A stretch of 64,000 bases of DNA from Bacillota bacterium (GTDB taxonomy: Bacteria > Bacillota > Clostridia > Acetivibrionales > DSM-1351): NCBI GenBank assembly GCA_023412275.1, contig JAEYNY010000199.1, positions 1 to 64,000 of the forward strand. Direction: 5' to 3'. Below, in pieces: positions 43,889 through 53,793 of this stretch. Every line of letters begins with the position of its first letter. The first letter of the stretch is position 1. The notes under the pieces were generated by a model that was not told where the DNA came from, did not search any database, and saw only the letters and a list, made by a program, of their open reading frames with translations. A program made the translations under genes and the position numbers.

Positions 43889-46231
43889 CTATTGTCTCTT
43901 TTCCATCATTTGTGCAATTGCCATTATTGATTGTCCCAATGCAATTCCTCCATCATTTGCAGGAACCTGGGAATGAACAATGACCTTAAAACCTTGTTTT
44001 TCCAACAAATCCACTGCTATTTGAAGAAGAGTTACATTTTGAAAAACTCCTCCGCTTAAAACTACATTATTAAATTTATTCCTGCTTCTGATATTCAAGC
44101 ATCCTTCTTTTACAATATCCGCTATTGTGGCATGAAATCTAGTTGAGATATACTCTGGACCGTTTCCGGTCAGAATATCCTCAACAATCTGCTTAATAAT
44201 ACAAGTTGTGTTAACTTTAAAGCCTTGTTCTGTATTTTGAATATCAAAACGGTATGGTTCGGTGCAGCATAAATCAGCATAATATTCCAGTTCGATAGCG
44301 GCCTGTCCTTCATAGCTGATATCTGTTTTAATACCAAGTAATGCCGAAACCGCATCAAAAAAACGACCCATACTTGAAGTAAAAGGACTGTTTATTTTCT
44401 TTTCCAGCATTTTTAGTGTAAAACTTATCTCTTCCTTACTTCTAGCTTTAAATGCAGGAAGCTTATCAATAATTTCCATTATGTTTTTAAAGGCACCATC
44501 CTCTAAAGCATATAAATAACTTAAAGCCATACGCCACGGATGTTTTACTGCCGAATCACTTCCCGGCATCATAACATATTCCAGATGGCCGACTCTCTGG
44601 AAACCGTAATAGCCTCCAGTAAAAAACTCTCCGCCCCATATGTTACCATCCTCACCGTAGCCTGTTCCATCAAAAGATACTCCTATTACATCTCCTTTTA
44701 GCCGGTTCTCTGCCATACAAGAAGCAATGTGTGCCTTGTGATGCTGAAGGGCAATTTTATCACTGTCCGGTTGACTAAGTGCATATTGAGTTGAGTAGTA
44801 ATTGGGGTGAAGATCATATGCTATGCATTGGGGTGAAATGTCAAACAATCGTTTAAAGTGTTCAATCCCATTGCGAAAAGCAATGTTTGTACTTTCATTT
44901 TCTAAATCCCCAATATGATGACTCAAATAAAAGTTCTTTCCTTTATTCAGGCAAAAAACATTCTTGAGTTCTCCTCCGCAGGCAAGAACCGAAGGTATTT
45001 CAACATCTTTATTCAAGTCAAGCAATTCGTTTACATTTATAGTGACAGGTTTTGGTACATAACCCCTTGCCCTTCTTATGATGTATTCTTTGTCCTTGAA
45101 AACCCTGGTTACTGAGTCATCTGTTCTTATATATATTTCCCTGTTGTTGGTCAGGTAGGCATCTGCAATTCCCTCAAGTCCTTCCATTGCCTCCTCGTCC
45201 CGGTAAAAGATAGGCTCACTACTCAAATTTCCGCTTGTCATAACCAAAAGCTCAGGAAAACCTTCTTCTTCAAACAACAGATGATGAACGGGAGTATATG
45301 GTAGCATAACCCCAAGATACCTGTTAAGATGAGCGATGGCTTCAGGCAGTATACCAACATCTATTCTTTCAAGTAAAACTATGGGACTTGCAGGTGAATT
45401 TAGCATACTCATTTCAGCAGAACTGATTGAACAGTACTTTTCAGCTGTCTTTAAATCTTTTGCCATTACCGCAAAAGGTTTGTCATCTCTATGTTTTCTG
45501 TTTCTGAGCCTCTCAACGGCCTCTCTGTTCAGTCCGTCACATGCCAGGTGATATCCGCCTATTCCCTTTACAGCAACAATATAGCCCTTTTTAATCATGT
45601 CAGCAGTGTACTGAATACATTGACTGCTAGTTTTTATTTCTTGTATCACTTTACCTGTTTCATCAGCAACACGTAGTCCAGGGCCGCAATCATGGCAGGA
45701 AACAGGCTGTGCATGATACCGCCTGTCAGATGGTTTTGTATATTCCTCTCTGCAATTTTCACACATTTCAAAACCTGCCATAGTAGTCTTATCTCGGTCA
45801 TAAGGGATATCCTTAATTATGGTAAATCTCGGACCACAGTTGGTACAGTTAATAAATGGATACTTATATCTTCTGTCGCTTTTATCTTTCATTTCTCGTA
45901 GACAATCACCACAAGTGGCAACATCAGGTGAAATGAAAACAGGCCCCTTGGAATTTTTTTGGCTGTGCCTTATTTCAAAATTCCTAAAGCCTTGATATTC
46001 TATCTCATTATATTCTATTGATTCAACTACCGATAAAACAGGCGCCGACTTTCTTATTTCTTGTATAAAATCGGCCGCCATCTGAAAATCTCCGTCAATT
46101 TCTATTATTACATTACTGTCGGAGTTGCCTACCCAACCTTTCAGACCAAGCCTTTCAGCCAGATTAAAAATGAAGGGTCTGAACCCAACTCCCTGTACAA
46201 TGCCTGTTATGATAATTCTGTAACCTGTCAT
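43889..46231 (-). CDS. hypF: Carbamoyltransferase HypF
   Basis: A 780-residue, full-length HypF. Domains in order: acylphosphatase (about residues 1-90, GIVQGVGFRPF), two zinc-binding segments (CGDC...CTNC near 110-135 and CENC...CHDC near 160-185), a YrdC-like domain (about 200-380), and a Kae1-like C-terminal domain with HHKAHIASCMAENRL near 475 and GVSFDGTGYGEDGNIWGGE near 500. It makes carbamoyl-adenylate from carbamoyl phosphate and ATP and transfers the carbamoyl group to HypE. It begins 20 bases after ribF on the same strand. The ribosome site is GGAG about 15 bases upstream of the ATG, longer than usual. Confidence 0.97.
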   Translation of the reverse strand: MTGYRIIITGIVQGVGFRPFIFNLAERLGLKGWVGNSDSNVIIEIDGDFQMAADFIQEIRKSAPVLSVVESIEYNEIEYQGFRNFEIRHSQKNSKGPVFISPDVATCGDCLREMKDKSDRRYKYPFINCTNCGPRFTIIKDIPYDRDKTTMAGFEMCENCREEYTKPSDRRYHAQPVSCHDCGPGLRVADETGKVIQEIKTSSQCIQYTADMIKKGYIVAVKGIGGYHLACDGLNREAVERLRNRKHRDDKPFAVMAKDLKTAEKYCSISSAEMSMLNSPASPIVLLERIDVGILPEAIAHLNRYLGVMLPYTPVHHLLFEEEGFPELLVMTSGNLSSEPIFYRDEEAMEGLEGIADAYLTNNREIYIRTDDSVTRVFKDKEYIIRRARGYVPKPVTINVNELLDLNKDVEIPSVLACGGELKNVFCLNKGKNFYLSHHIGDLENESTNIAFRNGIEHFKRLFDISPQCIAYDLHPNYYSTQYALSQPDSDKIALQHHKAHIASCMAENRLKGDVIGVSFDGTGYGEDGNIWGGEFFTGGYYGFQRVGHLEYVMMPGSDSAVKHPWRMALSYLYALEDGAFKNIMEIIDKLPAFKARSKEEISFTLKMLEKKINSPFTSSMGRFFDAVSALLGIKTDISYEGQAAIELEYYADLCCTEPYRFDIQNTEQGFKVNTTCIIKQIVEDILTGNGPEYISTRFHATIADIVKEGCLNIRSRNKFNNVVLSGGVFQNVTLLQIAVDLLEKQGFKVIVHSQVPANDGGIALGQSIMAIAQMMEKRQ

Positions 46232-46251
46232 ATATAACTGTATTTTATCTC

Positions 46252-47187
46252 CTAACTGACTATACTCAAGTAATCCCTTGCAACCTTCATGTCCCTTGTT
46301 ATCTGATTTATCAATTCTTCTACATTGTTAAATTTCTTTTCATCACGAATTTTTTTCAAAAAGAATACTTCAATTTTTTCACCGTAAATATCCTGATCAA
46401 AGTCCATAATATGAGTTTCAACCGTTTTCTGTCTTACATCCTCAAAAGTAGGGTTATAGCCGACATTTGTCATACTATTGTATAAATGACCGTTTAACAG
46501 TGTTTTTGTAATATATACACCATTGTGAGGCAGTACAAGGTACTTTTCAGGATGAATATTCGCAGTAGGAAAGCCTATTGTATTACCTACACGCCTTCCG
46601 TTTACAACCTCAGCTATAATTGAATAATTTCTCCCCAACAGCTTATAAGCTGTTTCAAGATTTCCATTTATAATAGATTGTCTTATACTGGTACTGCTTA
46701 TTATCTCACCATCACAGGTAATAGGCGGAATAACTACCACCTTGAATCCATATTTCTTCCCGAATTCCTCCAATAAAGGTATGTCTCCCTCACCCTTATA
46801 GCCAAATCTGTAGTCGTGACCGGCAACAGCAAGCTTTATATTCAACTTGTTTTTTAGAATATTTACAACAAATTCTTCAGGAGACATTCTTGAAAATGCT
46901 TCATTGAACTCGTCAAGGAAAAGGTAGTCAAGCGTAGTTTCACTTAAAAGTTCTATTTTCTTAGTTTCAGTAAGTAACAGAGGAGTAATAAGCTTTTTTC
47001 TGAGAATATTTTCTGTATGTTTTGTAAAAGTATAAACCACAGATGATAGTCCGTTTAATTTGGATTCTCTTATTAATGTGTTAATAAGAGCCATATGTCC
47101 GATATGCAAACCGTCAAAATTACCAAGACCGACACCTGTATAGCAACTGAATGTATTGTTAGAATCTTTTGAATGAATAACCTGCAT
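46252..47187 (-). CDS. ribF: Bifunctional riboflavin kinase/FAD synthetase RibF
   Basis: A 311-residue enzyme. The N-terminal FMN adenylyltransferase domain has GNFDGLHIGH at residues 22-31 and SSTSIRQSI near 167. The C-terminal riboflavin kinase domain has GRRVGNTIGFPTANI near 198 and GVYITKT near 223. It phosphorylates riboflavin to FMN and adenylates FMN to FAD in the cytoplasm. ATG behind GGAG. It follows truB by 21 bases, its usual place at the end of the infB-rbfA-truB unit. No FMN riboswitch is seen. Confidence 0.96.
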   Translation of the reverse strand: MQVIHSKDSNNTFSCYTGVGLGNFDGLHIGHMALINTLIRESKLNGLSSVVYTFTKHTENILRKKLITPLLLTETKKIELLSETTLDYLFLDEFNEAFSRMSPEEFVVNILKNKLNIKLAVAGHDYRFGYKGEGDIPLLEEFGKKYGFKVVVIPPITCDGEIISSTSIRQSIINGNLETAYKLLGRNYSIIAEVVNGRRVGNTIGFPTANIHPEKYLVLPHNGVYITKTLLNGHLYNSMTNVGYNPTFEDVRQKTVETHIMDFDQDIYGEKIEVFFLKKIRDEKKFNNVEELINQITRDMKVARDYLSIVS

Positions 47188-47208
47188 ATTATGTCTCCTT
47201 AGCTTTCA

Positions 47209-48138
47209 TCATTTAAAGAACTTCTTTGATTTTAAATATAATGTGTTTTCTTTCTCAAAAACTTCTCCTAATCCAAGAAAACTATTATTATCGTATACCC
47301 TGTAAACAGTATTTTTATATTTGTTTTTTTCAACTTCTAGCCATACTCCGTTATTATACTTGAAAAGTTGTTCCTTATTTAAGTTTATACTATCAAACTC
47401 TTCAAATATTTTTTCAACAGGCAATAAGTGACTTTCAAGAGCTTTAGTTTCAGACAATTGTACTATTTCTTCCATTGTCAAGGCACTATCAAGGTGATAC
47501 TGTCCTGCCCTAGTTCTTACGAGAAATGACATAAGTCCGCCGCAACCAAGCTTTTCTCCGATATCATTGCATAATGTTCTTATGTATGTTCCCTTTGAGC
47601 AGTGAACATCCAGAAGAACTTTTTTTACGGAAAATTCTTTTGTTACTCCTTCTGATTCAAATACTGCACAATCATCCCAAATTCTGATAACTTCTATGTT
47701 ATAAATTTCAATGGTTCTTGATTCCCGTTCTATAGTCTGGCCCTGCCTTGCTAATTCATAAAGCTTCTTACCACCGATTTTTATGGCAGAATACATTGGA
47801 GGAAGCTGTTGAATAGTACCCACAAAGCTCATAATTGTTTTTTTTATTTCAGCATCATTAACTTCTACGGGAAATGAATCCAACACTATTCCTGAAGAGT
47901 CCTGAGTATCAGTTGAAACTCCCAGTGTCAGTTCTGCACGGTAAACTTTATCCTTGTCAATCATAAATTCTAAAGCCCTTGTGGCATTGCCAATGCATAA
48001 TGGCAAAACTCCAACTGCCGAAGGATCAAGTGTACCTGCATGACCTATCTTCTTTTGCCCAGTTATTCTTCTCATAAATCCAATTACATCAAAAGATGTC
48101 ATTCCTGCAGGCTTTAAAACATTTAAAATACCGTTCAT
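47209..48138 (-). CDS. truB: tRNA pseudouridine(55) synthase TruB
   Basis: A 309-residue pseudouridine synthase. The catalytic aspartate is D38 in GHAGTLDPSAVGVLPL, and GTYIRTLCNDIGEKLG near 185-200 is the TruB signature; a PUA-like C-terminal part follows. It converts U55 in the T-psi-C loop of tRNA. ATG behind GGAG, starting 2 bases after the upstream phosphoesterase frame ends, so translation is probably coupled. Confidence 0.96.
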   Translation of the reverse strand: MNGILNVLKPAGMTSFDVIGFMRRITGQKKIGHAGTLDPSAVGVLPLCIGNATRALEFMIDKDKVYRAELTLGVSTDTQDSSGIVLDSFPVEVNDAEIKKTIMSFVGTIQQLPPMYSAIKIGGKKLYELARQGQTIERESRTIEIYNIEVIRIWDDCAVFESEGVTKEFSVKKVLLDVHCSKGTYIRTLCNDIGEKLGCGGLMSFLVRTRAGQYHLDSALTMEEIVQLSETKALESHLLPVEKIFEEFDSINLNKEQLFKYNNGVWLEVEKNKYKNTVYRVYDNNSFLGLGEVFEKENTLYLKSKKFFK

Positions 48139-48140
48139 TT

Positions 48141-49102
48141 TTATCTCCGTTTAAGTTTGTCCTTGATAGTGTTTATCAATTGCTCTTTAACATTTGAAAT
48201 ACTGCCTTTTATTGTACACCCGGCAGCCCTTTTATGTCCACCGCCTCCAAAAGCGGCTGCAATCTCCGATACATCTACATATGTCTTTGACCTTAAATTT
48301 ACACGGATTTCATTACTACTCTTTTCTTTTATAAGAACGGAAACTTCTACGCCTACTATGGACCTTCCAATGTTTACAATCCCGTCACAGTCTTCATCTT
48401 TGGCTCCTGTTGACTGAAGAAGGTCCTGCGTAATTGCTATTACGGATAACGAGTCATTTTCATATAGTTCCAGAAGCTCTATTGCTTTCTGGGTAAGCTT
48501 TAGTTTTATAAAAGTTGTATTGTCAAATATTTTCTGAGAAAGCTCAGCAACGTCAATACCTGTTGAAAGTAACTCTGCTGCTGCTCTATGGGTTTCAGCA
48601 GTAGTATTGCCGTACTTGAAACCACCTGTATCAGTTGCAATGGCAGTATAAAGACACTTTGCCATTTCAGTATCAATTTCATATTTCATTTCATTAAGAA
48701 GTAGAAATATAAGTTCACCAGTTGATGCAGAAGAAGCATCAACATGGTTATACTGAGCAAAATTAGTATTTGTAATATGGTGATCTATGTTTATAGTGAC
48801 CGGAGCTTTAAAAAAGAGTTCTGCTCTTGTTCCGAGTCTACCGATATCTCCGGTGTCAAGGGCAATATTCAAACCCATAACTTCATCATCTTCACTTATA
48901 AATCCGGCAAGCTCAATTCCGGGCAGAAATTTGTAAGTGTCAGGTATACTTTCTTCCATATACACAATTACCTTTTTGCCGGTTTTCTTTAGTGCTAAAG
49001 CTAATGCAAGAGATGAACCTATTGCATCGCCATCGCAGAAATATGGGGAAAAACAGCTACGCTTTCTGCCCCTTCAATTGCCTTTATTAGTTCATTTTCC
49101 AT
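48141..49102 (-). pseudogene. nrnA: NrnA-like DHH-family phosphoesterase, interrupted by a one-base frameshift
   Basis: The intact C-terminal frame (48141-48965, 274 residues) has DHHITN near its residue 60 and GGGGHKRAAG near the end, the DHH/DHHA1 layout of NrnA, which degrades nano-RNAs and pAp. It has no proper N-terminus. Upstream, an ATG at 49102 with GGGGG nearby opens a second frame reading MENELIKAIEGAESVAVFPH then IS, and stops at TAG. Joining the frames at 49035-49039 (one base missing) restores DGDAIGSSLALALALKKTGKK, the first metal motif. So the reading frame is broken at the active site. This may be a true mutation or a sequencing error. Without correction only an inactive fragment is made. 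It lies between rbfA and truB, its normal place. Confidence 0.82.
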
Positions 49103-49135
49103 CGTTTTATCCCCCGATAATTTTAATCAAACATG

Positions 49136-49489
49136 TTATTCGGTAAATTCCTTTTTTGCATCATCAAGAAGCTTGTTAATGTGGATACCATGTTCAATAG
49201 ATGTATCAAGTTCAAAGTGTATTTCAGGTGTATACCTCAGCTGAACTCTATGCCCAAGCTCACGTCTTATGAAACCTGCGGCACTTTTCAAAGCGCTAAT
49301 GGCATTTTTCTTTTGTTCTTCATTTCCTAAAACACTGATAAATACCTTAGCATACCTTAAATCCTTGGTTACAGTGCAGGAAACTATACTAACCATACTT
49401 GGAAGTCTGGGATCCTTTATCTCATTTTGTATTATATTGCTTATTTCCTTTTTTACTTCTTCTGATATTCTAACTATTCTGTCTGCCAT
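49136..49489 (-). CDS. rbfA: Ribosome-binding factor A
   Basis: A 117-residue KH-like protein (MADRIVRISEEVKKEIS start; DLRYAKVFISVLGNEEQ near 45; RHRVQLRYTPEIHF-type segment near 80-95). It binds the immature 30S subunit near the 5' end of 16S rRNA and helps its maturation, notably in the cold. The ATG at 49489 is chosen because GGAGG lies 8 bases upstream; the longer reading to 49504 would begin at that ribosome site. It follows infB after a 231-base gap that carries a terminator-like hairpin, so it may also have its own promoter. Confidence 0.95.
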   Translation of the reverse strand: MADRIVRISEEVKKEISNIIQNEIKDPRLPSMVSIVSCTVTKDLRYAKVFISVLGNEEQKKNAISALKSAAGFIRRELGHRVQLRYTPEIHFELDTSIEHGIHINKLLDDAKKEFTE

Positions 49490-49659
49490 ACTATTAGCCT
49501 CCATCTGCCGCTATCGGCTGAATATTTTTTATACTTCTCCCTTATTCACATGCAGCGAATAAAGGAGGCTAATCATACAATTAACTAATGCAATTATTGA
49601 CATCTATCTGTGTTTAAATACAGTATGTCAATTCATATTCAAATTTCATTTTAATATGT

Positions 49660-49700
49660 AAATAGGTTGAATTGGATAAACCTCCAACTTCAACCTATTT
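49660..49700 (-). terminator. Terminator-like hairpin after infB
   Basis: AAATAGGTTGAA (49660-49671) pairs with TTCAACCTATTT (49689-49700), with a second short stem TTGGA/TCCAA inside the loop. It lies 21 bases past the infB stop codon. The T run is short, so partial read-through into rbfA is likely. Confidence 0.6.
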
Positions 49701-49720
49701 TAATCACAGTGCTTTTATTG

Positions 49721-52700
49721 TTATCTCTTTACTTCTTCCATAATGAAGGCTTCGATTACATCGCCTTCCTTAATGTCTTTAAAACGCTCTATGGATACAC
49801 CACATTCATAACCTTGAGCAACTTCCTTGACATCGTCCTTGAACCTCTTGAGAGAAGCAAGCTTACCTTCGTGAATAACAATACCTTCTCTGACAACCCT
49901 AACTTCGGAATTTCTCTGTACCTTACCGTCAGTTACGTAAGCACCTCCGATGGTTCCCACACCTGAAACCTTGAATGTCTGCCTGATTTCAATATGTCCA
50001 AGTACCACTTCCTGATAGGTTGGTTCAAGCATACCATTCATAGCAGCCTGAACATCTTCTATTGCCTTGTAAATAACACTATATAGTCTCATGTCAACTT
50101 CTGCATTCTTTGCAGCTTCAGTAACATTTGCACCCGGTCTTACATTAAATCCGATTATTATAGCATTTGAAACCTGAGCCAAAGTTACGTCTGACTCGGT
50201 AATTGCACCAACCGCACCATGTATGGTCTTTACTCTTACCTCTTCATTGCTTAATTTTTCAAGAGACTGCTTTACTGCTTCAACAGAACCTTGAACATCG
50301 GCTTTTATAATAATATTTAAATCTTTTACTTTACCTTCTTTTATCTGCGTAAACAGGTCTTCAAGGGTAACCTTTGCAGTTGCTTTGAACTGTTGTTCCT
50401 TCTGTTTGAACTTACGCTTCTCAACAAGCTGTTTTGCTACCTTTTCATCAGTTACTGCATAGAATACTTCTCCTGCTTCAGGAACCTCATCCATACCCAG
50501 TATTTCAACCGGCATTGAAGGCCCTGCTGCTTTGATTGCATAACCTTTATCGCTTGTCATTGCCTTAATTCTACCAAATGAAGAACCTGCAATTAATGAA
50601 TCTCCGGTTTTCAATGTACCTCTCTGAACAAGAACTGTAGCAACAGGTCCTCTTTCCTTATCAAGCTTAGCTTCGATAACTGTACCTTTTGCTTGTCTTT
50701 CCGGGTCTGCCTTTAATTCGAGCATATCCGCAGCCAGAAGTACCATTTCAAGTAATTGATCTATATTTTCTCTCTTTTTTGCGGAAACAGGAACCATTAT
50801 TGCATCTCCGCCCCATTCTTCCGCTACAATTCCATATTCTGTAAGTTCCTGCTTAACCTTGTCAGGATTTGCACCCGGCTTATCAATCTTGTTTATTGCA
50901 ACTATAATTGATACATTTGCAGCCTTGGCATGGTTGATTGCTTCAATTGTCTGAGGCATAACACCATCGTCAGCAGCTACAACAAGTATTGCAATATCTG
51001 TTACCTGAGCTCCTCTGGCACGCATTGCAGTGAACGCTTCGTGACCAGGTGTATCCAGGAAGGTTATAAGCCTGTCATTTGCCTTTACAGTGTAAGCACC
51101 TATATGCTGTGTAATTCCACCTGCTTCGCTGTCTATAACATGAGCACTTCTGATGGCATCCAGCAATGACGTCTTACCATGGTCAACGTGTCCCATTACA
51201 ACTACAACCGGCGGTCTTGGTTCAAGTTTTGAATCATCCTGAACTTCATCATCATCAAACAGTATATCCTCTTCACTTACCTGAATAGCTTTCTCGGTCT
51301 TTACTCCATATTCTTCAGCGATTACTGTAGCTGTTTCAAAATCAACATCGTTATTGAGAGTTGCCATTACACCGTAAGCCATCAATTTCTTGATAATATC
51401 TGTTGAAGTCTTTTTTAGGGATTCAGCCAAATCTTTTACTGTAAGTGACTCCGGAATGGTTATAGAAGTAAGTACTGCCTTTGGAGGAATATACTTCTCT
51501 TGAACCTTTTCATTTCTTTTATTTCTTTGCTTCTTCTTTTTACCATCATCGTTATAGAATTCGTTAAAAATATAGTCTTCAGAGAGAATTTCAGAAACTC
51601 CCTTCTTTTCTATAACTATCTTCTGAGGTCTGAATCTTTGCTTTGTGGTTGAATTGTTGTTCTTAGGAGCTTCTTTCTTTTGCTTTTCTTCCCTCTTAAC
51701 GCTCTTGTCGAAATCTCTCCCCTGGAACTCTCTTCTTGCCTCGTTTCTCTGTGAGTCAAATGCTTCCTGTGCTACTGAAGCATCTGGCTTTGGTATATCC
51801 AGATTTTGTTGTCTGTACTGACCCTGTGGTCTGTCTGACCTCTGGTTGTTATACTGACCTTGCGGTCTGTCTGACCTCTGGTTGTTATACTGACCCTGTG
51901 GTCTGTCTGACCTTTGGTTGTTATACTGACCTTGTGGTCTGTCTGACCTTTGGTTATTGTACTGACCCTGTGGTCTGTCTGACCTTTGGTTATTGTACTG
52001 ACCCTGTGGTCTGTCTGACCTCTGGTTGTTGTACTGACCCTGTGGTCTGTCTGACCTTTGGTTATTGTACTGACCCTGCGGTCTGTCTGACCTTTGGTTA
52101 TTGTACTGACCCTGTGGTCTGTCTGACCTTTGGTTATTGTACTGTCCCTGTGGTCTGTCTGACCTCTGGTTGTTGTACTGACCCTGCGGTCTGTCTGACC
52201 TTTGATTATTGTACTGTCCCTGTGGTCTGTCTGACCTTTGAACAGGTTTCTCCGTTACTGGAACGTTGTTTGCAGATGAATTATGATTTTGAGCAGTCAC
52301 CTGTTTTTCAGTTTTACCATGAGATTCTTCGTTACCATGTGAACCCGCCTCTTCCGGCTTCTTGGTATCAACGCTCTGCTGTGGCTTAATATCTAGCTGT
52401 GCAGATGGTTGAGCACTCTCAGGCTTATTAATGCTTTTTTGCCCTTCTTTTTCAGCGGCAGCAACCTTATTATTTATCTGTGCTGATTCCGCATTCGAGC
52501 TATCATTTAATACTTTAGATTCATTTCCCTTGTTATCCGCCACAATTTTTTCCTCTTTATGAATGTCCTTATTTATTTTTAAATTATTTAAAATTTCTTC
52601 TTTAGGTGCCGGTGTTTCCTTTGGCACTACCTGTTGTACTTCATTCCTATTGCCTGTCGAATTCTGTTTATTTTTAAAATCCGGTTTAACGTCCCTTACA

Positions 52701-53143
52701 AATCCGGGTCTTAAACCTGATGTACTCGATTCCACTTTGACATAATCATTTCTGTAATTTTTCTTTTGGACATTTTTTGTTTCATTCTTTGAAAAATTGT
52801 TAGACTGCGATGAATCATCTGTTTTACTATCAATAATTATTTCAGTCGTTCTGATAATTCTTGGTGCACTCTTATTATCTTTCTTTACTTCCTTTTTGAC
52901 TTCTTTCTTCTTTTCTGCAACTGTATTAGTACTTTCTGCTACAGTTTTCTTTTCTCCAACCTCATTTTTTTTATCATCATGTCTTATAACACCTATATGC
53001 TTATATAGTGCATCTAATTCATGAGGTTCAAGAAGGCTCATATGATTTTTAACATTTACATTTATCTCAGCAAGCTTTTCCATTAACCTTTTACTTGTAG
53101 TATTAAGTTCTTTGGCAAGCTCGTATATTCTAGCTTTTTCCAA
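49721..53143 (-). CDS. infB: Translation initiation factor IF-2 with repeat-expanded N-terminal region
   Basis: A large IF-2, about 1140 residues, compared with about 700-900 in most Firmicutes. A small N-terminal IF2-N domain ([20 protein letters not shown]) is followed by about 500 residues of low-complexity charged sequence. That stretch includes twelve 12-residue repeats, a second IF2-N-like domain, and then the GTPase ([14 protein letters not shown] near residue 650, [17 protein letters not shown]) and C-terminal fMet-tRNA-binding domains. It places initiator tRNA on the 30S subunit. Start: TTG at 53143 has GGGGGTG 6 bases upstream; GTG at 53152 directly abuts those Gs and is less likely. 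The start overlaps the end of ylxQ. Confidence 0.96.
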   Translation of the reverse strand: MEKARIYELAKELNTTSKRLMEKLAEINVNVKNHMSLLEPHELDALYKHIGVIRHDDKKNEVGEKKTVAESTNTVAEKKKEVKKEVKKDNKSAPRIIRTTEIIIDSKTDDSSQSNNFSKNETKNVQKKNYRNDYVKVESSTSGLRPGFVRDVKPDFKNKQNSTGNRNEVQQVVPKETPAPKEEILNNLKINKDIHKEEKIVADNKGNESKVLNDSSNAESAQINNKVAAAEKEGQKSINKPESAQPSAQLDIKPQQSVDTKKPEEAGSHGNEESHGKTEKQVTAQNHNSSANNVPVTEKPVQRSDRPQGQYNNQRSDRPQGQYNNQRSDRPQGQYNNQRSDRPQGQYNNQRSDRPQGQYNNQRSDRPQGQYNNQRSDRPQGQYNNQRSDRPQGQYNNQRSDRPQGQYNNQRSDRPQGQYNNQRSDRPQGQYNNQRSDRPQGQYRQQNLDIPKPDASVAQEAFDSQRNEARREFQGRDFDKSVKREEKQKKEAPKNNNSTTKQRFRPQKIVIEKKGVSEILSEDYIFNEFYNDDGKKKKQRNKRNEKVQEKYIPPKAVLTSITIPESLTVKDLAESLKKTSTDIIKKLMAYGVMATLNNDVDFETATVIAEEYGVKTEKAIQVSEEDILFDDDEVQDDSKLEPRPPVVVVMGHVDHGKTSLLDAIRSAHVIDSEAGGITQHIGAYTVKANDRLITFLDTPGHEAFTAMRARGAQVTDIAILVVAADDGVMPQTIEAINHAKAANVSIIVAINKIDKPGANPDKVKQELTEYGIVAEEWGGDAIMVPVSAKKRENIDQLLEMVLLAADMLELKADPERQAKGTVIEAKLDKERGPVATVLVQRGTLKTGDSLIAGSSFGRIKAMTSDKGYAIKAAGPSMPVEILGMDEVPEAGEVFYAVTDEKVAKQLVEKRKFKQKEQQFKATAKVTLEDLFTQIKEGKVKDLNIIIKADVQGSVEAVKQSLEKLSNEEVRVKTIHGAVGAITESDVTLAQVSNAIIIGFNVRPGANVTEAAKNAEVDMRLYSVIYKAIEDVQAAMNGMLEPTYQEVVLGHIEIRQTFKVSGVGTIGGAYVTDGKVQRNSEVRVVREGIVIHEGKLASLKRFKDDVKEVAQGYECGVSIERFKDIKEGDVIEAFIMEEVKR
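51809..52240 (-). repeat. Twelve tandem 36-bp repeats inside infB
   Basis: Twelve in-frame copies of a 36-bp unit encode [12 protein letters not shown]; the last copy in protein order ends QYRQ instead. Copies differ only at scattered, mostly third-codon positions (such as CAA/CAG, AGG, AAC/AAT, GGA/GGT), so the array is old enough to drift slightly but still nearly identical. Net charge is neutral to slightly positive and the sequence should be disordered. Copy number probably varies between strains by slippage or recombination. Confidence 0.95.
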
Positions 53144-53468
53144 AACCTTCACCCCCTGTTTCGTTTGTTGAATTATCTATTAATTTAAGAAGGCCATTTT
53201 TAAAATCTTTTGATATAATTGAAACTACCGCTCTTAATTCTTTACCCGTATACTTACCAAGTTCAAGCTTTAGTCCGTACTCCCTGTACGGAACAGAGCG
53301 GTAATTACACATACTTTTAAATTTGTCCTTCGTGTTTTCAGAAGCATCATTTGCAACGACAACAAGTTCAGCCTTTCCGGACTTTATTGTCCTTTCACAG
53401 GTTTCATCACCCGATAACAGCTGACCTGCTTTCTTTGCAAGCCCTAATAAGGAATAAACCTTATCCAT
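53130..53468 (-). CDS. ylxQ: L7Ae-family ribosomal-like protein YlxQ
   Basis: A 112-residue member of the L7Ae/L30e family ([20 protein letters not shown] start; [12 protein letters not shown] near 35). Family members bind kink-turn RNA; the exact role of YlxQ in bacteria is not settled. It starts inside the end of the ylxR frame (8-base overlap) and overlaps the start of infB, so ylxR, ylxQ and infB are translationally linked. The C-terminal 20 residues are Gly/Ser/Thr rich, probably because they share DNA with the infB start region. Confidence 0.9.
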   Translation of the reverse strand: MDKVYSLLGLAKKAGQLLSGDETCERTIKSGKAELVVVANDASENTKDKFKSMCNYRSVPYREYGLKLELGKYTGKELRAVVSIISKDFKNGLLKLIDNSTNETGGEGFGKS

Positions 53469-53733
53469 CGTTTTCCTCCAATTGGTTTTTCAGAATATGA
53501 TATATGTCCATGTCAATTGTAGTCTCAAAAGCCTTTTCCAGTCTTTTAGCCTTAATTGCCTGTTCAAGACAATCGGCACTTCTGCATATGTATGCACCCC
53601 TGCCAGGCTTTTTACCAACGAGATCAATACTGATTTCTCCCTCATTATTTTTTACCACGCGTATTAATTCCCTCTTTGGCTTCATTTCCTTACAGCCAAG
53701 GCACATACGCAATGGAATCTTTTTTTGCTTCAT
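53461..53733 (-). CDS. rnpM: RNase P modulator RnpM (YlxR)
   Basis: A 90-residue YlxR-family protein (DUF448). MCLGCKEMKPKRELIRVV at about residues 10-27 and GRGAYICRSADCLEQAIK at about 44-61 are its signature. In Bacillus subtilis YlxR binds RNase P RNA and modulates its activity. Four cysteines are placed as two pairs. The ATG has only a weak ribosome site, GGTGTGG. It sits between nusA and ylxQ, the conserved order. Confidence 0.92.
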   Translation of the reverse strand: MKQKKIPLRMCLGCKEMKPKRELIRVVKNNEGEISIDLVGKKPGRGAYICRSADCLEQAIKAKRLEKAFETTIDMDIYHILKNQLEENDG

Positions 53734-53793
53734 CCATCCACACCTTCCATATTTTAATTTAATATCTTAATTCTTCCCAAAGGTGGTAAAGGG

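Noticed and set aside
49517..49577. Imperfect hairpin (CTCCTTTATTC with GAATAAGGGAG) upstream of rbfA as a terminator
   Set aside because: No T run follows on the minus strand. It may be a leader structure, but there is not enough evidence to call it.
51809..52240. CRISPR array
   Set aside because: The regular 36-bp units have no spacers between them, stay in the infB frame and encode a peptide repeat.
51736..52389. A 217-residue open frame on the plus strand rich in Cys, Thr and Val repeats
   Set aside because: It is the antisense reading of the infB tandem repeat. It has no ribosome site and no recognisable domain.
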